In this document: piece after piece, positions 1-10,803 of the stretch
How positions within the stretch are numbered: position 1 is the first letter of the stretch
Layout: each line of letters starts with the position of its first letter
From: Stenopsyche tienmushanensis
Lineage: Eukaryota; Arthropoda; Insecta; Trichoptera; Stenopsychidae
Length of the DNA: 64,000 bases
Direction: 5' to 3'
Assembly (NCBI GenBank): GCA_008973525.1
Contig: WACJ01000101.1
Coordinates: 1,027,580-1,091,579 of the forward strand
Notes under the pieces: model-generated
Told to the model about the DNA's origin: nothing
Seen by the model: the letters and a program-made list of their open reading frames with translations, nothing else
Databases searched by the model: none
Program-made: the position numbers and the translations under genes

Positions 1-823
1 CATTTTAAGTTAATTTTATCGTTAAAATATAGGATGCAGTATGATATTTATAGATCATTAATTTAAAAAAACGAGTGTGTTCAAGTGGTTATAAAAAGTC
101 ACTTTAATATTGCCCCCATGGATCGTATTCCTGATAGAAAATCGATTATTTTATAAGCGGATAACTTTAGGAAAACTGGCGAAATGCAGAATCGAATGCG
201 AATCGAGCAGGTTAAATATTCTATTTTGCGATTTTCTAGGCGATATGCATGAAGATGATCTCCCTGATTTGAGGAGTTTTTTTTAACCAAAAATTAAAGA
301 TATGGATACGGGGGATGTCTGGTTTCAGCAGGGCTATCTGAAATTCTTAATTTACAGCTGCTGAACGTAGACCATAAGTTAAGTTATCCTCGTCGTAGAA
401 TGGACTCTCACTGCCTCTTCGGCAGGCGACAGTATCCTCAGGGCGCAACTCCAGGTCGAATCCCATCTTGAACTAAATTACGCGACTCTCCCGAGTTTTC
501 TCGGGTTTTAACCAGAATTCAAAGTCGAATTTGACTCGAATCAACTAAGTTAGCTTTCTGCCCCTCTTTATACTTATGGCATAGGTAGCTGAGTTTAATC
601 AGAAAATTAAAATGCTTCACCGGCAACCCCGATCTTTCCACGTTACACTGCTATTGACAGTATATCCGTTGATATGCTGGAAAGATTGAAGAGAAGCTAC
701 AAAAATCGACTATTTCAATGCATTGATTAGTGCGAAAGCCATTTTAATGATGTCATTTTTAAAACATGTTGAATTTTTTTTTTTTTTAAATCCTTATGAC
801 GTCCATCAAAGCATGAATCTTTG
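1..823. other. No gene seen; AT-rich flank with a weak tRNA-like stretch
   Basis: No coding region is supported here. The only structure I can point to is a somewhat GC-richer block around 395-475 that contains the B-box-like string GGTCGAATCCC and, upstream, a short stem CTGC/GCAG with a 7-nt loop. This could be the decayed head of a tRNA-derived SINE, but no body or tail could be matched to another copy in the window. Confidence 0.3.
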
Positions 824-1262
824 ATGTGTCATATCCGATAACGGATATAGGGTGATCTCCATAGGAGATCTTACTTGGGAGATGATTTAATGTGGTGGTT
901 TCCCGTTGCCTTCCACACGTGGTAAAGTAAGGATAGGATTATTTGGAAAGGTAGGAGAGGAGAGAATCTATGAGTGAGTAGCGAAATTATCATTGTATAT
1001 ATAAATGATAATTTAATTATTGTTGCAAATTCAATTACTCACTCATGGGCGTCCCTGCACGACTTTATTAATCGCCTCAGAATTTACTTTTTCTAATCCA
1101 GGAAATCAGGGTAAACCTGGATCGAGACGATCGATCAGAAATATTAATATTTCCGATCTCCCAAATTTGTTGGTACGGTGAAAATTTTTTCCACAATCTG
1201 GATTTGAACCCGAACCTTTGCAACAAGAGTCCAGGATCTAAGCCACTATACCAACACTTGGT
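824..1262 (-). repeat. tRNA-derived SINE, copy 1
   Basis: Read on the minus strand, this begins with a tRNA-like head (about 1257-1197). An A-box-like TGGTATAGTGGCTTAG is followed about 35 nt later by the B-box-like GGGTTCAAATCC, as in Pol III promoters. The body runs down to about 824 and includes GGAAGGCAACGGGAAACCAC, which is shared with the second copy next door. It is non-coding; it would be transcribed by Pol III and moved by a partner LINE's enzymes. The tail is not a clear poly(A). The tRNA-like part is too diverged to name a parent tRNA. The call rests on the A/B boxes plus a second copy. Confidence 0.7.
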
Positions 1263-1345
1263 CCAAAACATGTTGAATAAAAACCTTAAATATTCTTTTA
1301 TAACATTGAAATATAACTAAATTTACTTTTTGTGTTATTCTTCTT

Positions 1346-1760
1346 AATGTGCCATATCCGAACCATCAGACGTAGGTGATTTCCATAGGAGATTTTAATA
1401 GGGAAAGGATTTAATGTGGTGGTTTTTTATTGCCTTCCACACGTGGTTAAGTAAGGATAGGATTATTTGGAAAGGCAAGAGAGGAGAGAACCTATGAGCG
1501 AGTAGCGAAATTATTATTATATATAAAATTATTGTTGCAAATTTAATCACTCACTAATGGGCGTCCCTGCTTGCTTTATTAATCGCCTCAGCATTTACTT
1601 TTTCAAATCAGGATAAACCTGGATCGAGACGATCGATCAGAAATATTAATATTTCCGATCTTCCAAATTTGTTGGCACGGTGAAAATTTTTCCCACAATC
1701 TGGATTTGAACCCAAATCCTTACAAAACGAGTCCAGGATCTAAGCGATTATATCAACACA
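1346..1760 (-). repeat. tRNA-derived SINE, copy 2
   Basis: This is a second, diverged copy of the neighbouring SINE in the same orientation, only about 85 bp away. The tRNA-like head lies at about 1756-1701 on the minus strand and the body reaches about 1346. It differs by many substitutions and small indels, for example a shorter AT tract near 1510-1530. The two copies are therefore not a recent tandem duplication, or else the duplication is old. The shared order is B-box, A/T-rich spacer, GAGAGGAGAGAA block, and the ACCACCACATTAAAT block. Confidence 0.68.
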
Positions 1761-3589
1761 TGGTGTATGTCTACATGGTATGTATGATTAAGAGGAGATT
1801 TATAAAAATGGAGAGGGATTCCTTTCAGGATTTCAAGCCATATTAGAATCAGTACTACCATGTGTTATTAAAAGATTATGCTGAAAATAGTCTAAGTTTT
1901 CAATCAAAGCAACATGATAATCTAAGCAATTCGGTAGTAATTTATATATGTATCTGAATTGAAATATGATTAGTGGAAATGTAAATTGAAATGGATATTG
2001 AATGTAATTATTAGTGAAATAAGGTTGTCGACTTTGGTAATTTTTCTTCTGAATATCAATTTTCATCCTGGGAAGCGGAGCAGCCTCCAGCGCCAACGAC
2101 ACCACTCGAAGCTGTAAATGAAAAAGTTCCAGACGGGGAAGAAGCGGCAAATAAGATAACAATGAATATTGTAGCAAACCGAAATTATATTGTCGTCGAC
2201 ATTTTCTTTATTTTGTGGTGAAATTGGGCTCCCGCTGTGGGGCCGGGGAGTCCCCCACAAGAGCACCACGCAGGACGACGATTTTCATCAACTTCAACTA
2301 AATAACAAGTGAAATGCGGAGACAATATTTGAACATTAAACTTTTCATCTCGTTTCACAATTCCGCGCTCGTTACACATATCGCAAACAATGTCGATGTG
2401 TGGAATCGCACACAATCAACCGCAAACAACCGCTTAGCTCCAAAATAAGCTCTCATAATTGTCGAACTTTACATTTTTAATATTCATTTCACATATACTG
2501 AATGCTGGCAGCATACATTGAGGGTCATCAAACATATGTGGATAGTTGTGTTCTGGCGTGTGTCTGGACTATCATAATGACAGTCTGGTGACTTGAGTGA
2601 GGTTGGGTTTGGGTGGGAAGGGGGTTAAAATCGAGTGAAAATTTAACACAATTAAGTCATACAATAGAACCTCGATTCTCAAGAGATGGACTGATAATCG
2701 GAGGATAAACGATGCACTAAAATTTAATGATGTTTTTAAAATAGTCTTAAAAGATTAAAGGACTGCCTATGCGAAAGGAATTATATTTTATGATGTTGTG
2801 TAAATTGAAATAATAAGAAAAGTCATGGCCTTAGAATATTCATCTCATATTTGTGGAGTTATTTTTTCTGTTTCTGGAAAATTTGTTACATCTGTTTAAC
2901 TCAAGTTTCAGATGCAAGTTTATGGTTTTCCATAGGGCATTCAATATTTTTCTTCGAAATTTTTAATTGTCATCCTGAAAAGTTTTTAATATCTATTTAA
3001 TTAGCATCTGCAAGGAAGAGAGTTGCTTAGTTTAATAAAAATATTTCAAATTGTAAAGGTTGTATTTATTTATGGGATTCGAGCGAGTAAACAGCCGTAG
3101 ATTATAACCAAATATATAGTTATAGGATAGATCTTGACGTACTAGAGCTTAAATACGATTCATTGGAGAATGTAGCGTGAACAACATGAACAACCCCGCT
3201 CGGGGCTATCACGAACCATCATCGCCCTAGGCTGTTTACACGGCCGAGCGCACTTTGTCTACCACTTCAATTGTCGACGAACTAATCCTGCTATTCCTAG
3301 AGTGCCTTTCAAAATTACAAAATATGTCAGTCTCCATTTGCCAATATTTTCAGATATGGTATATTTCATCTACAAATAAATTTTCCAATAAAATATCTAC
3401 TATAACAATTTACTTATTAAATATAAGGGATATCGAAAAGTATTCGCGTATTTTAAGACCTTATGTTTGAGCTCAGTTTGTGTATAAATTCTATCCTTAA
3501 AAATAAATAAAAACATTTGCACATAAATAATGTTTAATAATAGTTCTACAAAAAAAAATTACAAAGATATTATTTTAAGCAGCTGATTG
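1761..3589. other. No recognised gene; one weak open stretch on the minus strand
   Basis: Mostly AT-rich unique sequence. On the minus strand, 2415-2185 is open for 76 codons and contains two cysteine pairs (CDMC near the start and CSCGG further on). The composition looks more protein-like than the surroundings. It could be a decayed element ORF or an orphan exon, but I do not recognise the family, and no splice-site or start evidence settles it. A short inverted repeat (GTAAACAGCC with an offset TAG, at 3087-3101 and 3228-3241) may mark a small MITE. Confidence 0.25.
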
Positions 3590-3710
3590 TGTGTCATGTT
3601 TGTGTAATGAATAATAAAATAGGCGAGCTAATGATCTACCGGTTTATTTATGCTACACATACGCACATTAGAGATAGCGTGACGCATGCGTACAATGCAA
3701 CAGAGATGGA
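3590..3710 (+). repeat. Dispersed repeat family R, copy 1
   Basis: This starts with TGTTTGTGTAAT, then AATAATAAAATAGGCG, then TTTATTTATGCTAC. The same ordered blocks recur at about 5822-5915 and about 11789-11885. It may be a tRNA-derived SINE head, because copy 2 reads GGTTTAGTGGTTGA like an A box, but no clear B box is seen. Confidence 0.45.
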
Positions 3711-3861
3711 GAGACCACGAATGATTTTTCTTCTCTTTCCGACCGACATAAACTTACACTTTTCGTGACGTTCATGCCAATATGACCTATCGCGCCGCTA
3801 TCGGTATTATTAATTTAGTGCTACGTCAAGGTCTTCATTTTTAAGACATGCACATATAATG

Positions 3862-4040
3862 TGCGGCAAGGAAACTACACAATTTTAAAAATGAATAACA
3901 AACAGTATCGAAAATATCAGTTTAATTATTTTCTTCATGTTACAGAGACACATTCAAAGACATTCCATCGCATGATTGTTACTGAACGTACATGACAAAA
4001 AATAATTGTCGTTCTAATAACGAAGTCTCCCTGTCATATC
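3862..4040 (+). repeat. MITE end, GCGGCAGGGAAAC family (diverged)
   Basis: The stretch begins GTGCGGCAAGGAAACTAC and continues with blocks shared with the copies at 12412 and 21113: a TTTAATTATTTTCTTCATGT-type segment, then ATGATTGTTACTGAAC and CATGACAAAAAA. A matching right-hand terminus is not evident. It is interpreted as the left part of a non-autonomous Tc1/mariner-like element. Confidence 0.5.
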
Positions 4041-4143
4041 CTGTATTTCCTATGGCATTTTGACTTATTTGATACTGATTAAAATGTATTTGAAAAATTA
4101 TCTGGTGTACAAAATAACTATAATACAGTATGATTTAAATCAT

Positions 4144-4245
4144 AGGTTCCCAAACTTTTTTGGGTCGTAGACCCCGTGCCATGTTTTTCGGTTTTGGGTT
4201 GACCCCCTACTTACCTGATATTGATTTTTTGAAAATTTCTAATTG
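4144..4245 (+). mobile_element. hAT-type terminus (solo end)
   Basis: The sequence CATAGGTTCCCAAACTTTTT, followed by GGGTCGTAGACCCC, has the CAnnGGTTC-type start and the GACCCC block seen in insect hAT non-autonomous elements. The 46.07-kb MITE in this window has the analogous GTAGTCCGCGGACCCC. No partner terminus or 8-bp duplication was found, so this is a remnant. Confidence 0.45.
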
Positions 4246-4442
4246 TAGTGAAGTTTAGTGCTAAAAACTTAAAGTAAAAACACATTAATTTATACATTTA
4301 TTAATTGAATTTAAATTAAAACTACTCAAAATAAAATGTTGTAGTTGTTATATAAAATACAAGCCGCCCTCACCATGCTACGCACGGTGGTCAACTAGCA
4401 ATTTGGTTTTGCATTCATGGGCTAAACTTTGTATAGGTGTAT

Positions 4443-4490
4443 TTAACCTTTTAACTGCCAATGACTCATCAGCGCATACAAATTCGACGC
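4443..4490 (+). mobile_element. Possible piggyBac-like TTAA terminus
   Basis: TTAACCTTTTAACTGCCAAT resembles the ends of TTAA-targeting non-autonomous elements (TTAA, then CCTTT, then a TGCC block). A similar end lies at 32536. No partner end was found. Confidence 0.35.
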
Positions 4491-4499
4491 ACCAAAAAA

Positions 4500-4566
4500 A
4501 AGGTTGGGTTGGGTTGGGTTAGGTTAACCCAACCGAACCTAACATACCCCAACTCAACCCAACCCT
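4500..4566. repeat. Degenerate TTGGG/TTAGG pentamer array with inverted halves
   Basis: GGTTGGGTTGGGTTGGGTTA is followed directly by the reverse-strand equivalents (AACCCAACC, GAACCTAAC, CTCAACCCAACCC). The unit is one base from the insect telomere pentamer TTAGG, and TTAGG itself occurs once. The array changes strand at GGTTAACC. It could be an interstitial telomere-like tract or simply part of a mobile element. Confidence 0.5.
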
Positions 4567-4599
4567 AGCATTAGCAGCATCACCACCACCAAGCACCAA

Positions 4600-4888
4600 C
4601 CGTAGCATTGTGGACACATTATGCCTGTAATACCGACCGATCGCTTCTTGCGCGTGCGCCGTTGCCAATTGGGTGGTGACGTGCAGGAGGCGGGAGTCAG
4701 GAAGAGTCATTGCTTAGCCTTGGGTGCAGGAAGACGTCCTTATCGCAGCCAGATCTCGAATAAAGAGTTATCTGAGAAGAGAGTCTTTCTGTCCGACGAC
4801 TATACATTCCCATCCATCTTTCCCCGGCTATATCTAGGCCTGAAAGAAGAACGGAACGGCCATTTCAACGAATATCTGTTCGGGTCAT
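4600..4888 (+). repeat. LTR fragment, same family as 61437-61884
   Basis: The blocks GATCGCTTCTTGCGCGTGCG, CAGGAGGCGGGAGTCAGGA, CGCAGCCAGA and the AATAA(A)GAGTTATCT stretch follow the same order as in the complete-looking LTR at 61437-61884. The first ~120 bp of the LTR and the extreme 3' end are missing or diverged. An 89-codon reading frame (4621-4890) runs through it but is only an accident of the LTR sequence. Confidence 0.6.
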
Positions 4889-5821
4889 AATTTGAGCGGC
4901 AGATGTATTAATCTATTTTAATCTTTAAATAATCACATTCCAGTTTATAAATATATGTAGTTTCACCAAATAAGATGAGGTTTTCTTAGGCATCTTTTAA
5001 CATATTAAATTTTGTTCTATTTTCATTTATTTACGTTATAAAATGCATATTTTTTCATAGTAACGAATAGATTAATTATGAGCATTGCTGTTGAATGGGA
5101 AGGAGTAACTTTTCGGGCGCGTTTGACACTGTAACGAATTAAATTCATAGCTCATTTATCATTTGCGTAGATGAATCTTTTTGGTCCATATTAATTTGGT
5201 ATATTTATCTTTGAAGCGTTTGCGAAATAAAATTAAACTTAATCAAAGTGGAGAGATAAAAACAGAACTAATACGCAGGCCGATACGGTTCTCTTTCATC
5301 AGACGACGCTCAATAATCCCTTTTCCAATAATGAAGTGTCGCAGCGAATGTAGAAAAAATGGATTCCCTACTTTGAGAGGCGTTTCCACAGAATACAATC
5401 AATTTCAAGGATATTTTACGTGTGCAAGGAGAGAGGAAGCCGTTTATATATACATTCGTTAGAGTCTTATTGTATTTCTTTTAGGCTCTGAAGGAGCCTG
5501 GAGCTCTTTTGTAAATAGGAATACATCTAACTTCTAAAACGATGTAGGTCATATGTGACACGCCAGCGCTTTCCACTTTTAAAATCGTCTTTTATAAATC
5601 CTACCTTTGCCTTTTACATTCATGCAATTTATGCTAACGTAATCTCAATGAAGAAAAAAATCGTATCGATTCCAATGATTATTTCCACGACAGTCGCATA
5701 ATCGAATAGGCATACATTAACATGAACATAAAGTATTTTTTCAATTCAATTTAGACCATAAAAGTTTCAATAAGATACAATATAATAGATATAAATTGAA
5801 TGAAAATCGTGAGCCTTAAAA
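4889..5821. other. No recognised feature
   Basis: AT-rich. A 93-codon open frame (5181-5462, +) has no recognisable domain and I do not consider it a gene. Confidence 0.3.
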
Positions 5822-5915
5822 TGAAGCTATGTGTTTGTGTAAAATATAATAAAATAGGCGCGCTATTGGTTTAGTGGTTGATTTATGCTACGTATTAGCC
5901 GCACAATGCTTCCAG
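5822..5915 (+). repeat. Dispersed repeat family R, copy 2
   Basis: GAAGCTATGTGTTTGTGTAA, AATAAAATAGGCGCGCTA and TTTATGCTACGTATTAGC are in the same order as at 3590 and 11789. Within it, GGTTTAGTGGTTGA resembles a tRNA A box. Confidence 0.45.
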
Positions 5916-7103
5916 GCGCCCACCACTTTCACTTCACGACCTCCAGAGGTGACGAGGTACCACGAGGAAGACCAATTTCATATAAATGCACCTGAAGATG
6001 TGATGAAGATGAGGATAAGATGAAGATATGGCAAATTAAAAATAAAAGAGGAAATAACTCTAGGCCACTCTCACCACGAGTCCAACCACAGCTTGAAGGG
6101 GGCTGCAACAGACGACGTTCTTCTAATCTACATCGTTACCCCAAGAGTACTATTACCTACGGACGTAGAATTGTTCCCCTCACAAATCCTCTTGCCGTGA
6201 AAATTCTGCTTTTTGCAAATGTGATTGATGTTCTAGGACCCAATCTGGAATTAGACAACTTCAAATCTACTCATAAAATCTTCTTTGAATGCTGGAACCA
6301 GAATATCGTCAGCATCCTAAATAACAGAAGATAGTGTTAATACACCGATTGCCGGCTATTTTTTGTACCTTATTTGGTGCATATTAAGAGGCCCATAGCT
6401 CTGCAGTGGACTGTTTATGGCTGCACCATGATGATGATCCAAATAATAATATGAAATAGAGATACATTATTTGCTGAAGTATTAGGCCGTAGATGATATG
6501 TCCTTCAAATTTTCCATGGACCACATATGCCCCCTTTAATCTCTTCAGGGCCCTCCGATGGCGCAGAGCCCCCGTTGGGAACCTGTGCTTTAAATTCTTA
6601 TTCAATGGCTGCTAATATCGCAATATGTTTACCATTTACATATTTAGCAATTTGTCTCTTTGGCAAATTTTCAACATGCCCCTGTACATCCATATTTTAC
6701 CGTTTAAAAACAGACTTAGCATCTTCGAATAATAACCATTGATTTTATATTTTTTCATCTATGTAGAAAATGTTCGTAATAAAATAAATAACAAAAAGGG
6801 TTCAACGATAATATAATTGTTATTGAGTCGATGCTATTTTTGTAGTTTACTAAAATAATATCTTGGCATTGACATTGGTTTATGAGACCGAACAAAAATA
6901 GCCATTTTGGGCTAGTCAAAATACAAGAATTATATTATCAGGTTACAAGTTAGAGCCCTTAAACTGCTTCGTCTTGGTGTGGGTATTCAATGTAGAAGTG
7001 ACTATCATTTGTTAGCTATATCATGAACTTTTTTGTTGCATTAAAAATTAAGTGGAAATATTTTGTTGACACCATTCTATTACAAGTTATATTTTTTTTT
7101 AAA
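5916..7103. other. No recognised gene
   Basis: This holds GC-richer patches around 5930-6150 and a 104-codon open frame (6020-6334, +) without a recognisable domain. Nothing here can be named. Confidence 0.3.
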
Positions 7104-7565
7104 TCTAATATATAAAAATAAGTTGCGTTTCCCGGCTAATGCTCGGGCGAAATGGGTTGATATGCGCGTTCATCGGATTGAGATAAAACTTGGTGTGGAC
7201 CATGTGGTTATTGCCAAGGAATCAGGGGGTGACATAGGCATAGTGCAATTAACTTACAGTAGATTTTTAATTCAAAACTTAATGTGTGAAAGTTGTTGAT
7301 TCTGACGTGTTTGAGATTATGCGTTGCTATGGCGTTGCTAAGGCTATAAGTATATAGTACCTACAAGTTGCAGTAGGAGGCGTCGTGTCGTCGTCACATA
7401 CAACACATACGTCAAACGTCAATGTCATTTGTAGGTGTTAACCATCGGCGTGAGTCAATTATATCCAAATTATTTATCGCAAGCACTTTTAAAATGCTTC
7501 ATTTCATTCATCGCTTATTCACGTACGTAACAATCGAAAAAATACGTGTGAGTGTTATCCGATCA

Positions 7566-8394
7566 AAATCAGACGACCAACGTGCAACGAGAATCGAAAG
7601 TACATGTTGATTTGAATATTGCTGCATTTCAATATGATATTCATTACGATTACAGTTTGCATCCCAGTGTAAAATGGATAAAGGTTAAATCCTGTTAACG
7701 GGGGACAAATTTATTGGTAAATTGAAAACGCCTTCATTTCGACACAATGAAAACAAACAAACCTAACCTAACCAGATTTGAATTTAAATTTAATTTAAAA
7801 AATAAAAACAAGAAACAAATGAATAATTCTTTTATTTAATAACAATATGTTGACGTTGAAATCAACAATATATGGATCTTCTTTTTCATCGAAAACATTC
7901 AAAGCTCATACCAACGTCGGATATTGTCGTGCAAATTGTACATGCAAATAGGCAGTGATATGGCAGTAGTCAGTATTAAAAGACTTGATGCGCGCAACGA
8001 TCGAGTTCAAACTCAATTTCAAACAGGTAGATATATCAGCAGTGACGAGGCTCTTTGGCCTATTTTGAGCTTCCTAATTCACAGAAGCAATCCGAATGTT
8101 GTTCATCTCAGTGTTCATCTCGAAAATGGACAAAGGCAGACACTGCAAGAAATGTTGCTGCTGAACCAACACTTGCGCTGTGTGAAGAAGATGTATTTGC
8201 AGACACATTATGGTACGCACAAGTTCCTAACTATTTTACATGAAATACTACATCCGAGAATTTTCAACGACGTAAGCAAGAGATGCGTGATGAAGGCTAT
8301 CGAAATCTGTATTCATCTGATGCATTGGGCCGTATTTACACATTACATCCAAATAAAGCCGAGTGTTACTATTTATTTATTTATTTATTTATAA
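7566..8394 (+). pseudogene. Helitron Rep-region remnants (N-terminal piece and pre-helicase piece)
   Basis: Two pieces can be read in changing frames. At about 7566-7700 a stretch reads like the Helitron N-terminus (ATRIEST, then AAFQYD, then YDYSLHPSVK). At about 7920-8380 the part just before the helicase is seen: GSDMAV, GRYISSDEALWPI, VVHLSVHLENGQR, then, in other frames, FADTLWYAQVP and SSDALGRIYTLHPNKAECYY. A Helitron Rep would carry the two-histidine HUH motif and tyrosines between these pieces; I do not find them, so an internal deletion is inferred. Several frame changes, and the block at 8365-8400 ending in TTTATTTATT repeats, confirm decay. Confidence 0.75.
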
Positions 8395-8479
8395 ATTTTC
8401 AAGAGAAACTTACAGCTATTACAGAAATAAAATAATTAAGTAGTTAAACAGAAGCCATTTATAAGTTTCTTCAGCTAAC

Positions 8480-9985
8480 GAGGAATTTAAGAATGCTTTT
8501 GGTTAATGTCAAATGTCATACTTCATTGAGAAAGATCGAACGGAAATTAGAACATTACTCGCCATCATTTTAACCACATGTCCGTCACCCAATCCGAAAG
8601 ATTTGTGGTAAAAATTCAGAGAGGATTTGAGCGAAGATATTTTACACACCGTTAGCAATGACAATTCAATTGAGTTTTCGGACAATATTTTCAATCAAGC
8701 TCTGATCGAAATCAAAGACATTTGCTTAACCATCAACATCAAAGAATTCATTCAACAAGAATTCGTTCTGCACTTGAACAGCAGTACAATGCTAATGATT
8801 TGGATGCATTTGTCGAAGCAAACGAACAACTTTTGCTTGCGGAACAAAAATTGACCTACGATACAATTACAAATGATCTGTTCTTCCTTGATGCGCCTGG
8901 CGGTACTGGAAAATCTCATCACTTTACTATTGGCTCACATTCGATCTCAAAATAGAATTGCTTTAGCTCTTGCTTCATTAGGTATTGCGGCAACATTATT
9001 AGATGGTGGACGAACAGCGCATTCGGCATTCAAATTGCCATTAGATATGCATTTATTGGAAGCTCTGACATGTAACATTCCTAAAGTTTCTGACATAGCT
9101 AAAGTTTTGAAAATTTGCAAGGGGATTATCTGGGACGAATGCAATGCTTGATCGAACTCTTAAAGACTTACGATCAAAGGCAAAACCGTTTGGTGGCGCT
9201 CTAATTTTATTATGTGGCGACTTTCGACAACCTCAGTGATGCTTTCATCGACACCAGCTGATTCTTGCCTCAAAGCATCGCATCTTTGGAGAGACGTGCG
9301 AAAACTGACATTAAAGACAAATATGCGCGTACATTTGTAGCATGATGCGTCGGCAGCCACATTTTTAAAACGACTATTGAACATTGGTGAAGGAAAAGTG
9401 CATATTGATGCTACCAAGTTTATTTGATTTCCATCGATTTACTCATTCAGAAAGTTTTTCCGCAGATTTTTACTAATTATAAAAATCATTATTGGCTTTG
9501 CGAACATGCTATTTTGGCAGCAGAAAACACCGACGTCAATACAATCAACCACACAATACAATAACAAATTGCAAACGATTCTGTTACCTACAAATCGATT
9601 GATAGCGCCATGAATGCAGACCAAGTTACTAACTATCCAATCGAGTTTTTAAATTCGTCAGATCTTCCTGATGTGCCACCTTACAAATTGGAACAAGACT
9701 CACTATGAAGAAATTGATGCCGAATATCATCGAAACAACTATATATTCTTAATGGAAAGTCGAAAGGAGAAGATGTGCTCATTCCCACCGACGTGCAATT
9801 TGATAAGAGACGACTGCAGCTCCCCGTTGGACTTGCATTCTCAATGACCATCAACAAGGCACTTCAAGTGTGCGGAAGAATCTAGAAAATCCACGTTGGA
9901 CAGCCGAGAAATTTATTTGTATTTGTTAAAGACGGAAAAGCCAAAACTATTCTCTACCCTAAAGCACTTAGCAGAACAATTAAGT
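8480..9985 (+). pseudogene. Helitron Pif1-like helicase pseudogene
   Basis: The reading moves between all three frames. Recognisable blocks in order are SEDILHTVSNDN (8627 on), a stretch ending with the Walker A box FFLDAPGGTGKS (about 8880-8915), IALALASLGIAATLLDGGRT (about 8956-9016), the Walker B-like IIWDEC (about 9124-9141), FGGALILLCGDFRQ (about 9190-9231), and a C-terminal PVGLAFSMTINK-like stretch (about 9825-9860) with NPRW after it. Helicase activity would unwind the donor strand during rolling-circle transfer. At least four frame changes and multiple stops make it non-functional. The order and content match the superfamily 1 helicase domain of insect Helitrons. Confidence 0.8.
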
Positions 9986-10171
9986 AAGCAAAATGTATGC
10001 TTTTAATATTTTTTTCTTTATATATCATTCAATATCAATAAATGTATTAATTGTCGGAAAAAATATCATTATTTATATCATTGCTAATTAAACAAGATAA
10101 CTCTTTCAAATTTCAAATGGTATTTTTAGAACTATTTCTTCTGTGGCAGCAACGCGCCGGGTACCAGCTAG

Positions 10172-10803
10172 TATAAAATAAATTTGATTTCATGTCTGTC
10201 CGTCTATTATTTTGTCCTGTATACATTCCTATAACATTCATCCGATTGTAATGAAACTTTAGGGCGTTATTATGCGCACCTCAATCAATATTATAGAGTA
10301 AGTCCAAGTATTGTTTGTGTACGCATTTATTTTTGGGAGGTGTTTAACGGATGCACCATATTGGCGCATATTGGTTTGGTGAAGTGACGCTTACACAAGA
10401 GAGGGAGACAGCTGGTCTTCGAGGCGAGATCGAACGCATGCTTTTAAATCCTAGCCTAGATACACATGGCCTCAAGTGCTTGTGGCATTGCAATGTATAA
10501 AATAAAAACACTTGTATTCAATACGTGATCCGTTATTTATGTTTTTATACTTACAACTATTAATTGATATGTCTCTCCATGGGATATTAAAAGTGTCATC
10601 GCTGGATATCTCAAGATATTAAAGTTTTTCCATTAAAACTAAACCATCTGATCTGTTTTTTGTAGTTTCATAAGACACATATATTGCTTTTATAGTAAAA
10701 ATTAAAAGGATAGATGCATACTTGTCAAGTAACGCGCAAATGTGCACCCCTTCTGTCGTTTCATATTCAAATGGATCAAATTGTATTTAAAATTTTAAAA
10801 AAA
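10172..10803. other. Unassigned repeat-like flank of the Helitron
   Basis: ATGTCTGTCCGTCTATTATT and TCCGATTGTAATGAAACTTT (about 10192-10262) read like the non-coding leader sequences common in other insect Helitrons and similar elements. No terminus could be fixed. The rest shows no gene. Confidence 0.3.

Larger units (their letters stand above)
7104..10171 (+). mobile_element. Helitron, both termini present, coding decayed
   Basis: The element starts with TC (TCTAATATATAAAAATAAG) preceded by A, and ends with a GC-rich tract and CTAG (ACGCGCCGGGTACCAGCTAG) followed by T. This is the A^T target rule and the 5'-TC/CTRR-3' pattern of rolling-circle Helitrons. Inside, in order on the plus strand, are remnants of the N-terminal region (about 7566-7760), the C-terminal part of the Rep region (about 7900-8380) and a Pif1-like helicase (about 8480-9985). 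At about 3.1 kb it is well short of an autonomous Helitron, so much of the Rep region, including the HUH nuclease motif, is missing. Frameshifts and stops make it inactive. Confidence 0.82.

Noticed and set aside
1197..1257. A functional tRNA gene
   Set aside because: Only A and B boxes are tRNA-like; the acceptor and anticodon arms do not pair and a diverged second copy exists, so it is a SINE head.
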